Below, piece by piece: positions 9,221 to 18,329 of a stretch of DNA of 64,000 nucleotides (positions are counted from its first letter, which is position 1; every line of letters begins with the position of its first letter). The DNA is from Hymenobacter cellulosivorans (GTDB lineage: Bacteria; Bacteroidota; Bacteroidia; Cytophagales; Hymenobacteraceae). The stretch lies in NCBI RefSeq assembly GCF_022919135.1, contig NZ_CP095049.1:4468501-4532500 (forward strand), written 5' to 3'. The translations under genes were made by a program, and so were the position numbers. The notes under the pieces were generated by a model that had not been told where the DNA came from, did no database searches, and saw only the letters and a list, made by a program, of their open reading frames with translations.

Positions 9221-9295
9221 GCCCCGCAAGAGTGCGGGGCAGGTAGTGCCGGTTGTGCGAGGGGCAACAACCGGCTGGGACCCCGCCGCGGCGGG
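9221..9295. other. Cluster of GC-rich stem-loops between GH20 and chitinase genes
   Basis: The 297-bp gap between the hexosaminidase stop and the chitinase start holds no gene. It contains three successive inverted repeats: GCCCCGCA/TGCGGGGC with a 4-nt loop (9221-9240), GCCGGTTGT/ACAACCGGC with a 10-nt loop (9248-9275), and the palindrome CCCGCCGCGGCGGG (9282-9295). None is followed by a T-run. They would form in the intergenic RNA of a GH20-to-chitinase transcript and may control processing or relative expression. Confidence 0.5.
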
Positions 9296-9438
9296 ACCAG
9301 AATGGCTACCAAATGAGTTGCTTAGGCAGACGCAGGCCGCGGGGCCAGGGGCCCCGGGAACTCAGAGTATGGGCAAGAACGGCGCAACCGCCGTGGTGTG
9401 CTCTTGCGGAAACAAGAAGGACGGGAAAAGCGGAAGTA

Positions 9439-11310
9439 TTAGTTGACCAACAGCTCGGCCGGCGGACTCTTCCGACCACCAGGAGTAATGGTGACGGCCC
9501 GCACGGTCAGGCCCTTGTTCAGGGGCACGGCCAGGGGCTTGGTGTAGAGTTCCGTGGTTTCGTCGGGCAGGTGGCCGTCGAGGGTGTAGTGAATCTGGGC
9601 GCCGGGCACCAGGGAACGAAGCGTAAACACGGCCTTGCCGTTCTGGCGGACTACGCTGGCGCTGTCAAGGCCCAGCGGCTCGGGCACCCGGTAGTACACT
9701 TTCTTGGCGTCGAGGCGGGCAAACTGCTGGCCCATGCGGGGCAGAAACTCAGTGTAGCTTTTGCCGGCTGCCGGCCGCCAGGCTACTTCCGACACGGCCA
9801 GCAACCGCGGAAACAGCATGTACTCGGCCGCGGCCGGGGTGGTGATATACTCGGTCCACATATTGGCCTGGGGCCCGAGCACGTGCTTTTGCTGCTCCGC
9901 AGTCAGCTCGGCGGGCAGCGGGTTGTAGTTGTAGATGACGTCGAGCGGAATGTAGCCCCCAATCATCAGGGGCTCGTAGGGGCTGTGGGGCTTCTTGCTC
10001 TGCCCGTAGTTAATGTACAAATGGGTAGTAGGCGACATGACCACGTCGTGGCCCATTTTGGCGGCCTCAATGCCCCCTTTCTCGCCCCGCCAGCTCATCA
10101 CCGTGGCACTGGGCGCAATGCCGCCCTCCAGGATTTCGTCCCAGCCGATGAGCTTCTTGCCCTTGCTTTCGAGGAACTTCTCGATGCGGCGGTTAAACCA
10201 GCCCTGGACTTTCTCCACGTCGGTGTAGCCCTCCTTCTTCATGATTTCCTGCACCGCGGCGCTTTCCTTCCAGCGGGTTTTGGGCGCTTCGTCGCCGCCG
10301 ATGTGCACGTAGGGACCCGGAAACAGGGCCGTTACTTCACTCAGCACGTCCTCAAAAAAGCGGAACGTAGGCTCGGTGGGGCACACGATGTCCTCATTCA
10401 CGCCCCACATGGTCCAGGTTTCGTAGGTACCGGGCTTGCAGGCCAGCTCCGGATACGCGGCCAGAATGGCTACCGAGTGACCCGGCATCTCGATTTCGGG
10501 CACGATGGTCACGTAGCGCTTCTGGGCGTAGGCCACCACGTCGCGAATCTGGTCCTGGGTGTAGAAGCCGCCGTAGGGCGTAGCGTCGTACTTAAACTCG
10601 GCGGGCGTTTTAAACAGCTGCTGGGCCCCAATCAGGGTTTCCTTGCGGAAGGCGCTGACCTGGGTGAGCTTGGGATACTTCTTGATTTCGATGCGCCAGC
10701 CCTGGTCGTCGGTCAGGTGCCAATGAAAGGTGTTGAGCTTGTAGGCCGCCAGCAAGTCGATGTAGCGCTTGACGAAGTCCACCGAGAAGAAGTGGCGGCT
10801 CACGTCGAGCATGGACCCGCGCCAGCGGAAGGCCGGCTGGTCACTGATGCGCACGTAAGGCACCGCGGCCGTAGCCGCCGACCGGGCTGGCAGCAGTTGC
10901 ACCAAGGTCTGGGCACCGTAGAACAGGCCCGGTCCACTGGCCGCCGTAATCCGGATTCCCTGCTGATCAACTGTGAGTTGGTAGCCTTCGGGATTAGGCG
11001 TGGCGGCCGTGAGCAAAGCAATGTGCGCTCCCGCCCGGGTCGAGGTCATAGTGACAGTTTTGCCCAGACTGGTCAGCATCTCCTTCAGCAGACTGGCCAC
11101 GTTTCCTCCGTCTTTGCCCGTGGCGTAGATGCTCACTTTCTGGGGCAGGGCATACGTAGCAGTATAAGCTTTCACCTCGCGCGGCATCGGCACCAAGCCC
11201 AAACGTTGCACCGGCATTTCGGTCAACTGGGCTTGGGCCGGCCGGCCGGCCAGCAGGCTTACCGCCAGAATTCCACCCAGTCGGGTAGCAAAAGAGAAAG
11301 ACAAGGGCAT
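9439..11310 (-). CDS. GH20 beta-N-acetylhexosaminidase, secreted
   Basis: A 623-residue enzyme that should remove terminal GlcNAc from chito-oligosaccharides. The ATG at 11310 gives a signal peptide ending near PAQAQ; an ATG 63 bp upstream would bury it. An N-terminal GH20b domain (VPMPREVK) precedes the GH20 barrel, with FHWHLTDDQGWR, EIEMPGHS and the catalytic pair Asp340-Glu341 in HIGGDEAPK. The last 70 residues form a chitobiase-type C-terminal domain (IHYTLDG). There is no T9SS tail, so it is probably periplasmic and acts on oligomers brought in by the SusC/SusD pair encoded just upstream. Confidence 0.94.
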   Translation of the reverse strand: MPLSFSFATRLGGILAVSLLAGRPAQAQLTEMPVQRLGLVPMPREVKAYTATYALPQKVSIYATGKDGGNVASLLKEMLTSLGKTVTMTSTRAGAHIALLTAATPNPEGYQLTVDQQGIRITAASGPGLFYGAQTLVQLLPARSAATAAVPYVRISDQPAFRWRGSMLDVSRHFFSVDFVKRYIDLLAAYKLNTFHWHLTDDQGWRIEIKKYPKLTQVSAFRKETLIGAQQLFKTPAEFKYDATPYGGFYTQDQIRDVVAYAQKRYVTIVPEIEMPGHSVAILAAYPELACKPGTYETWTMWGVNEDIVCPTEPTFRFFEDVLSEVTALFPGPYVHIGGDEAPKTRWKESAAVQEIMKKEGYTDVEKVQGWFNRRIEKFLESKGKKLIGWDEILEGGIAPSATVMSWRGEKGGIEAAKMGHDVVMSPTTHLYINYGQSKKPHSPYEPLMIGGYIPLDVIYNYNPLPAELTAEQQKHVLGPQANMWTEYITTPAAAEYMLFPRLLAVSEVAWRPAAGKSYTEFLPRMGQQFARLDAKKVYYRVPEPLGLDSASVVRQNGKAVFTLRSLVPGAQIHYTLDGHLPDETTELYTKPLAVPLNKGLTVRAVTITPGGRKSPPAELLVN

Positions 11311-11435
11311 AAACGGTGGGTTGGTCGGAAAAAGAAAAGGCTGGCGAAATACTAGCGGCGCCAAAGTAAGCACTCGAAAAACAGCTGGGTAAGATATTCT
11401 CTGTCATTAAAGAAGCAAGAGTCGCCCGGCAACCG

Positions 11436-11475
11436 AGCCGGCAGCTGCCGCGTTGCCGCGGGGAAGCTGCCGGCT
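11436..11475. other. Stem-loop between susD-like and GH20 genes
   Basis: A perfect 11-bp inverted repeat (AGCCGGCAGCT / AGCTGCCGGCT, 18-nt loop) lies in the 192-bp gap between the SusD stop and the GH20 start. There is no T-run on the minus strand. It could stabilise the upstream susCD mRNA or attenuate the downstream enzyme genes. Confidence 0.45.
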
Positions 11476-11502
11476 GGCCTTGCACAGGCTCTCCCCTCCT
11501 GT

Positions 11503-13092
11503 TTACTTATCCCACCATACCCGGCCGGTCAGGAAGTCCCCACCCGGTACGGACTCGTGGGCCGTTCTGTAGTTGTCTGGATTACTGGTGATTTCTGTCG
11601 TGGGGTACGGAAAACGGCGCGGAATCTGGCCGTTGGTGGCATTGTTAGGATACACCACTGGCGTGAGCAGCGGAAAACCGCTACGCCGATAGTTGGACCA
11701 CGATTCGTAGAAGTCCAGCATCGTGTTGGTTAGGGCCCAGTACTGGGTGTTGATTTGCTCCAGCCCCGAGCCGGCCGCGTAAGGATGAGCCGTCAGGTAG
11801 GTGCTGACATCTGCCTCAGCCACAGCCATAGTCGGGTCATACTGACTCAGGTAAGTCATAGCAGCCCTTACACCGGCATTGTAGTGCTGGGAGGCGCTGC
11901 CCAGGCCCCAGCGCTGAGCCGCCTCGGCCAGCAGCAGTTCCGACTCCGCATAGGTAAGGACAAACGTGGGCCCGTTACGCTTGATCATCCCGGGGCTGGG
12001 CGAGGAGTAGGCCGACATCGTCGTATAGTTGGCGGCTCCCGAAATGTCGTAGGCCGCCCGGCCACTCAGATCCTTACCGTTGGGCATGCCCTTCTGCGCC
12101 GCTGGAGCTGAGATGGCGCCCGGATTCTGGGTCTTGGTTACCTCGCTGGTATAGAGCTCAGTGACGGCCACTTTCGAGAGCCGGGGGTCGTTGTTGTTCT
12201 TGAGAAAGTCAATAAAGGTCTGCGACCATTTCACGTAGTAGTGCTCCTGGCCACCATCACCGAGCAGCACCTGACTGTTGCGGTTCTGGGTTACCCGGGC
12301 GCCGGCCACGTCGTGCAGCACGTATGCGTTGTCGGCGTTGCTCTGCATGGTTTTGCCCTGCACTTTGGTGGCGTAGGCCTGAGCCTTGGCCGGATCGACT
12401 TTGGTCAGGCGCATAGCCAGGCGTAGCAGCAGGGTGTTGCCCAACCGCTGCCACTGGGCGATATTGCCCTTGTAGAACACGTCTCCGGTCGGAATGTCAG
12501 CGCTGGGGTCCAGGGCGGTGGTAGCTTCTTCCACTTCTTTGAGCAGGTCGTTGTAGATGTCCTGCTGCTTGTCATACCGGGGCCGGATTACGCCCGTGTA
12601 GTAGCCCTTGCCCGCGTCGGTGTAGGGCACGTCGCCGTAGAGGTCGGTAAGCCGGGACATCACCAGGGCCCGCATGATACGGCCCACCTGATGCAGATTT
12701 TTGTACTGCGCCTTGCCCTTGGTGAACTCGACCATATCCGTGACGGGCTTCACCTGCTCGGCGTACGCCCCCACGGTGTTGTTGCCCCAGTAGGCGGCGG
12801 TATACGCCTCGTTGAGCAGGTACTTGTCGCCGGCCCAGTAGCTGACCACCGTCGAGAGGCCCTGAATCATCGTGGAACTGTAAATCAGGTTGCCCCGCCA
12901 GGTGTCGTAGGCAAAGTCGGAGCTGCCGGTATAGGCCAGCTGGGAAGTGGTGAGCAGGTAGTTGGCATCAAACGACGACTGGGTGTAGGTCGACGGGTTG
13001 GTGTTGATGTCCTCGAAATCATCGGTACAGCCACTGACGAGCAGTAGCGTGGCCAGCGTAGCGGCGGAGTATTTGAAGAAGATATTTTTCAT
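11503..13092 (-). CDS. SusD/RagB-family surface glycan-binding lipoprotein (SusD-like_2)
   Basis: A 529-residue outer-membrane lipoprotein. The ATG at 13092 gives a lipoprotein signal with lipobox LLLVSGC (Cys22), followed by the typical DFEDINTNPS start of SusD-like_2 proteins. The body is helical with TPR-like segments, and the end TGRVWWDK is characteristic. SusD proteins form the lid of the SusC channel and bind the glycan. The gene starts 36 bp after the SusC stop, so the two are cotranscribed. The neighbours indicate chito-oligosaccharide as ligand. Confidence 0.92.
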   Translation of the reverse strand: MKNIFFKYSAATLATLLLVSGCTDDFEDINTNPSTYTQSSFDANYLLTTSQLAYTGSSDFAYDTWRGNLIYSSTMIQGLSTVVSYWAGDKYLLNEAYTAAYWGNNTVGAYAEQVKPVTDMVEFTKGKAQYKNLHQVGRIMRALVMSRLTDLYGDVPYTDAGKGYYTGVIRPRYDKQQDIYNDLLKEVEEATTALDPSADIPTGDVFYKGNIAQWQRLGNTLLLRLAMRLTKVDPAKAQAYATKVQGKTMQSNADNAYVLHDVAGARVTQNRNSQVLLGDGGQEHYYVKWSQTFIDFLKNNNDPRLSKVAVTELYTSEVTKTQNPGAISAPAAQKGMPNGKDLSGRAAYDISGAANYTTMSAYSSPSPGMIKRNGPTFVLTYAESELLLAEAAQRWGLGSASQHYNAGVRAAMTYLSQYDPTMAVAEADVSTYLTAHPYAAGSGLEQINTQYWALTNTMLDFYESWSNYRRSGFPLLTPVVYPNNATNGQIPRRFPYPTTEITSNPDNYRTAHESVPGGDFLTGRVWWDK

Positions 13093-13128
13093 GGGGAAGT
13101 GCGTTGAGAGGAACTGCTTGGGCAAGCC

Positions 13129-16100
13129 CTAGAATCTGGCGCTCAGGTTCAGGCCGAACGTGCGGACCGGGGGTACGCCGCCCAGCTCCAGCCCCTGGGC
13201 AAAGGCGTTGTAGTTGCCCTCGGGGTCAATGTTGTCGGTGTTGCGCTTCAGGAAGGCCAGGTTGCGAGCCACCAGGCTCAAAGTCAGACGCTGAATGTGG
13301 TTGCCAAACAGTGCGCTGGGAAAGGAATACCCCAGCGTCACTTGCCGCAATTTGATAAAGCTGGCATCCTGCACGAAGTCCTTCGACACGTTATTGGCCA
13401 GCGTGCTGTAGTAAGTGGCTGCGTCAATCTTGTCGGTGCCAAATGTGCCTTCGCGGTTTTCCAGGGTGCGTTTGTGCAGCCCGAACAGGGTGCCGTAGTA
13501 GTCGGTAGCCGAGAAGATCTTGCCCCCGAACTTGCCGTCAATCAGCACGCCCAGGCTCAGGTTTTTGTAAACGAAGTCGTTGCTCCAGCCTTCGGTCCAG
13601 GGATGGAAGGCAGTGCCAAAGGACTTGAGTTCGCCGCGGGCCGGTACGCCGTTGGGCGTGGTAGCAATGCTGCCGTCGGCGTTGTACTTGTAGTCGTAGG
13701 CTAGCACCTGCCCGTAGGGTTGGCCGACGATTTGGCCGACGAAGCCGACGCCTGAGCGCGACGTAGCATACACCGACTGCTGCTGCCCAGCGGCCAAAGA
13801 CAGCACCGTGTTCTTGTTGTAGGCCGCGTTGAAGGACGAGGTCCAGGTAAAATTCGTGGTGCGGATGGGCTGCACGGTTAGCAGCATCTCCACGCCCTTG
13901 TTTTCCATCTCGCCCGAGTTGAGCACGGCACCCTGATAACCCGAGCTGATAGAGGCCGGGGCAAAGACAATTTCGTCCTTCGAATTCTTCTTGTAGAACG
14001 TCAGGTCCAGTCGCACGCGGTTCTGGATAAATGCCAGCTCCGTACCGACTTCTATCTCCGTAGCCCGGGAAGGCCGCAGTCCTGTGTTAGGGATGTTGAT
14101 GTTGTCGGGGCTGATGGTGCCCAGCGGCAGGCCATTGAGCGAGGTGGGCAGAAAGGCGTAGCTCAGCTGGGTCTGGAAAGGCAACGTAGCTTGGCTTACT
14201 TCCGAGTAACCCGCCCGAATCTTGCCGAACGACAGGAACTCGGGCTTCACCAGCTCGGAGAAGACGAACGAGGCGCTGATACCGGGCGTCGTGTTGTAGA
14301 GCTTGTTGTCTTTGCCGGGTGTAGCCAGGGTCGAAAACCAGTCGCGGCGCACGGTAGCCGTCAGAAACAGCAGCTCCCGGTAGGCCATCTCCAGCGAGCC
14401 GTAGGCCGACTGCACTTCCTGGTCGCTGAAAAAGCTCTGGGCCGACTTGTTTTTGGCATTGCCCAGGGTGTTCACCCCAAACACGGCCAGGTCGGAGCCG
14501 ATGTTCTGGAAGGCCTCAGATTTGGTACGGCGGTAGCTGGTGCCCAGGTTGGGCGTGAAGGCAAAGTCGTCGCCCACCGAGAAGGTCTTCCCAATCAGCC
14601 CGTCCGCGTTCAGGTCCGTAAACTGGGTGGTCAGCTCCGTAATGCGGCCGGCGGGCAGGTAGGCCGTGCCCGAGGGCGTCACGCTCGTAAACCGGTCGGT
14701 GTAACCGTCGCGCCCTACCCGGCCCTGCAGAAACAGGCCGTTTTCGAAGGCGTAGCGTGCACTCACCGACGAGAGCAGCCGTTCCCGGCGCGTGTCGTTG
14801 ACGAACCGATAAGCGGCAAAGTACGGGTTGGTGTTGTAGGGGTTGCCGGTGTTGTACTGCAACTCGGAGCGGTCCGGATTTACCGTCGGTTCCAAGGAGC
14901 GTACGTCCAGGCTGGTGGGCAGGAAGGTCACGTTGAAGTTGGCATTGCCGGCGCCATCGGCCAGAATCGGGCGGTTATCGGCCTGCTCCAGGATGTAGTT
15001 GGCCCGCGCGTCGATGGTCAGGTTCTTAAACGGGTCGAAGGTACCGACAAAGTTGAAGGTCTGCCGGCCCAGGCCCGAGTTGGGTACTACGGCCTTGTTG
15101 GTCAGGTTGCTGGCCGAAAGCCGGACCGAGCCGCCGGTGAAGGCCTTGCTGAACGCCAGGGTGTTGGTCCAGCTGGAGCCCGTGCGGTAGAAGTTCTGCA
15201 GGTTATCTTTCTGGGCCACGTAGGGCCGCAGCGTACCGTCGAACTGAATAACCGGGGAGCCGTCGAGCCGGCCACCCCAGCTGGAGTTGCCGACCTGCGC
15301 CGCCCCGACAGCCGTGGTCGGCTTGATATTGTTGGCGCCCTGCCCGTACTCGTACTGCCAGTCGGTGAGGTTATAGATCCGCTCAACTACGAAGTTGCTG
15401 TTGAACTCAATACCGCCGTTATTCTTGGCGCTCTTGGTCGTAATCAGAATTACCCCGGCCTTGGCCCGGTAGCCGTACAGGGCCGAGGCAGCAGCACCCT
15501 TCAGCACCGAAATGCTTTCAATGTCGTCGGGGTTGATGTTGGAAATGGCGTCGCCCAGGTCGGGGGAGTTGTCATACTGCCCACCGGTGTTGGCAACGCT
15601 GGGCTGACTTTCCACCGGCACCCCGTTGATGACGTAGAGCGGCTGGTTGGTTTGGTTCAGGCTCGATACGCCCCGGATGATAACGTTGCTGGAAGAGCCC
15701 GCCCCGCCGGAGGTGGAGTTGACGTTCAGACCGGCCACTTTCCCGACCAGGGAGTTAGCCACGTTGGTTTCCCGGGCCTGGGTCAGGGTTTCACCCTTTA
15801 CTTCCGTGACGGAGTAGCCCAGGGTTTTACGCTCCCGCGCTACGTTCAGAGCCGTTACAACTACTTCGCCCAGCTCCTGCGTATTCTCGCTCAAGGTCAC
15901 GTCGATAACTCTTCTGGACCGCACCGCAATGGTTTGCGGGGCAAAGCCAATAGAAGAAAATACCAGGGCGGCCGTATCAGAAGCAGCAATGGAATACGCC
16001 CCGTTGGCATCGGTACTGGTACCCTGCTGGGTACCGCGGACAATAACAGTGACGCCCGGTAGAGTGCCACCCTTCGGGTCGGTGACCTTACCGGTCACGG

Positions 16101-16173
16101 TCAGGGCTTGCGCCAACCCCAAGCCCGGCAGGCTTAGAAGCAGCAGTAAAGTAAGCCAAGTAGATTTTTGCAT
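13129..16173 (-). CDS. SusC/RagA-family TonB-dependent outer-membrane transporter
   Basis: A 1014-residue transporter. From the ATG at 16173 there is a signal peptide (cleavage near LGLAQA), a carboxypeptidase-like regulatory domain (about residues 24-100, GKVTDPKGGTLPGVTV), a TonB-dependent plug (EVVVTALNVARERKTLGYS, SNVIIRG, NPDDIESISVLKG) and a long beta-barrel ending in an aromatic-rich strand (FGLNLSARF). The product imports oligosaccharide across the outer membrane with its SusD partner. It is the first gene of the operon and is preceded by a leader of about 465 nt and a promoter with paired operators. Confidence 0.94.
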   Translation of the reverse strand: MQKSTWLTLLLLLSLPGLGLAQALTVTGKVTDPKGGTLPGVTVIVRGTQQGTSTDANGAYSIAASDTAALVFSSIGFAPQTIAVRSRRVIDVTLSENTQELGEVVVTALNVARERKTLGYSVTEVKGETLTQARETNVANSLVGKVAGLNVNSTSGGAGSSSNVIIRGVSSLNQTNQPLYVINGVPVESQPSVANTGGQYDNSPDLGDAISNINPDDIESISVLKGAAASALYGYRAKAGVILITTKSAKNNGGIEFNSNFVVERIYNLTDWQYEYGQGANNIKPTTAVGAAQVGNSSWGGRLDGSPVIQFDGTLRPYVAQKDNLQNFYRTGSSWTNTLAFSKAFTGGSVRLSASNLTNKAVVPNSGLGRQTFNFVGTFDPFKNLTIDARANYILEQADNRPILADGAGNANFNVTFLPTSLDVRSLEPTVNPDRSELQYNTGNPYNTNPYFAAYRFVNDTRRERLLSSVSARYAFENGLFLQGRVGRDGYTDRFTSVTPSGTAYLPAGRITELTTQFTDLNADGLIGKTFSVGDDFAFTPNLGTSYRRTKSEAFQNIGSDLAVFGVNTLGNAKNKSAQSFFSDQEVQSAYGSLEMAYRELLFLTATVRRDWFSTLATPGKDNKLYNTTPGISASFVFSELVKPEFLSFGKIRAGYSEVSQATLPFQTQLSYAFLPTSLNGLPLGTISPDNINIPNTGLRPSRATEIEVGTELAFIQNRVRLDLTFYKKNSKDEIVFAPASISSGYQGAVLNSGEMENKGVEMLLTVQPIRTTNFTWTSSFNAAYNKNTVLSLAAGQQQSVYATSRSGVGFVGQIVGQPYGQVLAYDYKYNADGSIATTPNGVPARGELKSFGTAFHPWTEGWSNDFVYKNLSLGVLIDGKFGGKIFSATDYYGTLFGLHKRTLENREGTFGTDKIDAATYYSTLANNVSKDFVQDASFIKLRQVTLGYSFPSALFGNHIQRLTLSLVARNLAFLKRNTDNIDPEGNYNAFAQGLELGGVPPVRTFGLNLSARF

Positions 16174-16640
16174 AGCCTTCAGTGGGGGTTGGTGAGAGAG
16201 AAAACGCGGCAAACCAGCTTTACAAGCCCAACCCTAGCGGACTTCCGGGCTACACAGGCCCAGAAACCACCTGGCAATCAGGCAGGAAAGCAGAATTCGT
16301 ATTGAATGCGCAACTAGGTGGATGTACTGCGGGACAGTACTGGGAGCAGGCTCTGACGGGCGAAGCGGCTGAAGTAATCAGGGATTATCCGGCCGGAACT
16401 GAAGTATTACCGGCGGCCGAAGCCAGGGAGGGCTTCAGAGGCTGGTAAGGGAGCGTGGGGCAATGCACTCGGGCGTATTGATGAGCGGCCACGGGTGGAG
16501 AGCTGGCTAGCAGTAACCAAACTCCTCACAGGGCAAAACATTGGTGCGTAGGTCGACCAATGCTAACCGTTGTCACTGGCTCACCAGATTGCCTGATTCC
16601 ACGAACAAAGCAAGGATTGATGAAACCGTCAGTGACAGTT
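16174..16640 (-). other. Long 5' leader of the susC-like operon
   Basis: If the promoter at 16647-16677 is correct, about 465 nt of untranslated RNA precede susC. I see no convincing gene here. Short stems are possible, for example GTACTG/CAGTAC near 16326-16342 and GAAGCC/GGCTTC at 16419-16436. No known riboswitch was recognised. Gene-free sequence continues on the other side of the operators to 16903 without further recognisable signals. Confidence 0.4.
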
Positions 16641-16646
16641 ATGTTC

Positions 16647-16677
16647 CAAACATAGATTTCCTGAGGCGACTAAGCAA
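16647..16677 (-). promoter_or_regulatory. Bacteroidota-type promoter for the susC operon
   Basis: On the minus strand the -7 box TATGTTTG (16654-16647) matches TAnnTTTG, and a TTG -33 element (16677-16675) lies exactly 20 bp upstream. The operator pair begins 18 bp further upstream. The nagB promoter has the same spacing at every step, which makes chance unlikely. Confidence 0.75.
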
Positions 16678-16695
16678 GCGTCTTTATAAAAATAT

Positions 16696-16738
16696 GTGTG
16701 CGCACACGCAAAAATCCCTGGATTGAGTGCCCGCACAC
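16696..16738. promoter_or_regulatory. Paired operator upstream of the susC promoter
   Basis: The proximal site at 16696-16707 is the perfect palindrome GTGTGCGCACAC. The distal site at 16727-16738 (GTGCCCGCACAC) matches at 10 of 12 positions, and both are followed by GCA. The sites start 31 bp apart, about three helical turns. Both lie upstream of the -33 element, the usual place for an activator. The LacI-family protein encoded at 20824 is the likely binder, by inference from location and palindrome type. Confidence 0.75.
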
Positions 16739-16903
16739 GCAAATTATTTTTCAGCAATAGTGCAATGCAGGACTCTGGGGCAGATTAGACGCCGTTCTTC
16801 TGGTCACCCAAGTATTCAAGTAGTACTGATATAACTTTTTCTTTTATCTATCCGGGGCAGCTCACTTTTTCCGGGGCGGCGGATGTCAAAACAGAATGGC
16901 GGT

Positions 16904-18190
16904 TCAGGTAGCAGGCACGGCATACTTCAGCCGGCTTTTCACCTGGTACGCGTGGCCTTTCAAGCCAAAAAACAGGATGTAGAGGTAGCACGGAATCAGT
17001 AGCAGATACGCATGCTGCAGGCCGATGCTTTCCGACAGCCAGCCATAGACATACGGCAGAATAGCTCCTCCCCCGATGCCGGTTATCAGCAATGCGGAGC
17101 CCCGCTCGGTGAAGGTTCCCAGGCGCTGAATGCTTAACGGAAATATAGCCGGCCACATTAGCGAGTTGGCTAGCCCGAGCAGGGCCACCAGCAGCACCGA
17201 CGTATAGCCCTGGGTAAACACAACCCCGACGGTACAGCCCACGCCTATTACGGCACAGATACTCAGCGCCGTCTGCTGCTCCACATACTTCGGGATGGTG
17301 ACTACGCCAATAACGTAGCCTACCAGCATGGCCACCAAAGTCAGCGACGTGAAGTTGCGGGCCACATCGAGACTAATGCCCTGGGCCCGGCCGTACTGGG
17401 TGATGGTGTCGCCAGCAATGACTTCTACCCCAACGCAGCAGAAAATAGCTAGTACACCCAGCAGCAGGTGGGGAAACTGAAAAACACTGCGGGCCGGCTC
17501 CTCACTGGCCTCAATGGGGTTTTCCGGCCGTGGGTCGATTTCGGGTAGGCTCGAAAGCCGGATCAGCCCGGCTAGCCCCACCAGCACCGCCGCCATGCAC
17601 ACGTAGGGCAGTATTACCCGGTCGGCTAGCTGCTGGAGCAAGGCTTCCTTGGCCGCCGCGGAACTGGCGGCGGCCAGCTGGGCTTCCAGGGCGGTGGCTC
17701 CCTTCAGCACGACGGCCCCAATGATTACCGGGCTCAGGGCACCTGCTATTTTACTACAGATCCCCATGATGCTGATACGCTGGGCGGCGCTTTCCAGTGG
17801 CCCCAAGATCGTAGCGTACGGGTTAGAAGCGGTTTGCAGCAAGGCCAGACCGGCTCCCTGCACAAAAAGCCCCAGCAAAAACAGCCCGAATGAGCGGGCC
17901 TGGGCCGCTGGAACAAACAGTATAGCTCCGGCCGCCATGACTACCAAGCCCAGGGCCATACCATTCTTAAAACCGGTTTTTTGCAGAATAACCGACGAGG
18001 GAACTGCCAGAAAAACGTAGGCAATGTAGAAGGCAAAGGTCACCAGCAGGGCCTGGGAGTAAGTCAGCTCACAGGCCAGCTTCAGAAACGGAATCAGCGT
18101 TCCGTTGAGCCAGGTTATAAATCCGAAAATAAAAAACAGGGCGCCGATAATAGCCAGCGGCGGCACCACGCTGCGTGAATCTTGTTTCAT
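16904..18190 (-). CDS. nagP: MFS sugar permease, NagP/FucP type (N-acetylglucosamine uptake)
   Basis: A 428-residue, 12-helix inner-membrane transporter of the FHS/FucP branch of the major facilitator superfamily. It begins with IIGALFFIFGFITWLNGTLIPF, the characteristic first helix with its WLNG motif, and contains QTASNPYATILGP in the first half. Similar permeases in Bacteroidota GlcNAc loci are called NagP, and the neighbours (nagB, chitinases, GH20, susCD) point to GlcNAc as substrate. It follows nagB on the same strand after 139 bp containing a strong stem-loop, so it is probably read from the nagB promoter. Confidence 0.88.
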   Translation of the reverse strand: MKQDSRSVVPPLAIIGALFFIFGFITWLNGTLIPFLKLACELTYSQALLVTFAFYIAYVFLAVPSSVILQKTGFKNGMALGLVVMAAGAILFVPAAQARSFGLFLLGLFVQGAGLALLQTASNPYATILGPLESAAQRISIMGICSKIAGALSPVIIGAVVLKGATALEAQLAAASSAAAKEALLQQLADRVILPYVCMAAVLVGLAGLIRLSSLPEIDPRPENPIEASEEPARSVFQFPHLLLGVLAIFCCVGVEVIAGDTITQYGRAQGISLDVARNFTSLTLVAMLVGYVIGVVTIPKYVEQQTALSICAVIGVGCTVGVVFTQGYTSVLLVALLGLANSLMWPAIFPLSIQRLGTFTERGSALLITGIGGGAILPYVYGWLSESIGLQHAYLLLIPCYLYILFFGLKGHAYQVKSRLKYAVPAT

Positions 18191-18241
18191 AGGTCAGAAA
18201 GGGCTTGGGGCGGGTAACCAGCAGAGCCACAGCAGTGGCAG

Positions 18242-18272
18242 GAACAGCCGCTTTTTCGCGCAGCGGCTGTTC
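18242..18272. other. Stem-loop between nagB and nagP
   Basis: A perfect 11-bp inverted repeat, GAACAGCCGCT with AGCGGCTGTTC around a 9-nt loop. The T-rich stretch precedes rather than follows it on the nagB-nagP transcript, so it is not a standard terminator. It may set the ratio of the two messages. Confidence 0.5.
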
Positions 18273-18329
18273 AAAAACGGCTAGTATCCGGCCTTTAGTG
18301 GGATTTTTTAGGACTTTTCTGAACCAGTG

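Noticed and set aside
9253..11355. 700-codon open frame on the plus strand opposite the GH20 gene
   Set aside because: It is antisense to a clear GH20 enzyme with catalytic motifs; long antisense frames are expected in GC-rich DNA. Its translation is rich in Gly, His, Val and Gln with no domain.
14191..16062. 623-codon open frame on the plus strand opposite the SusC-like gene
   Set aside because: Antisense shadow of an unmistakable TonB-dependent transporter; composition is not protein-like.
18242..18272. Terminator between nagB and nagP
   Set aside because: Strong stem, but the T-run is on the wrong side for the minus-strand transcript, so I list it only as a stem-loop.
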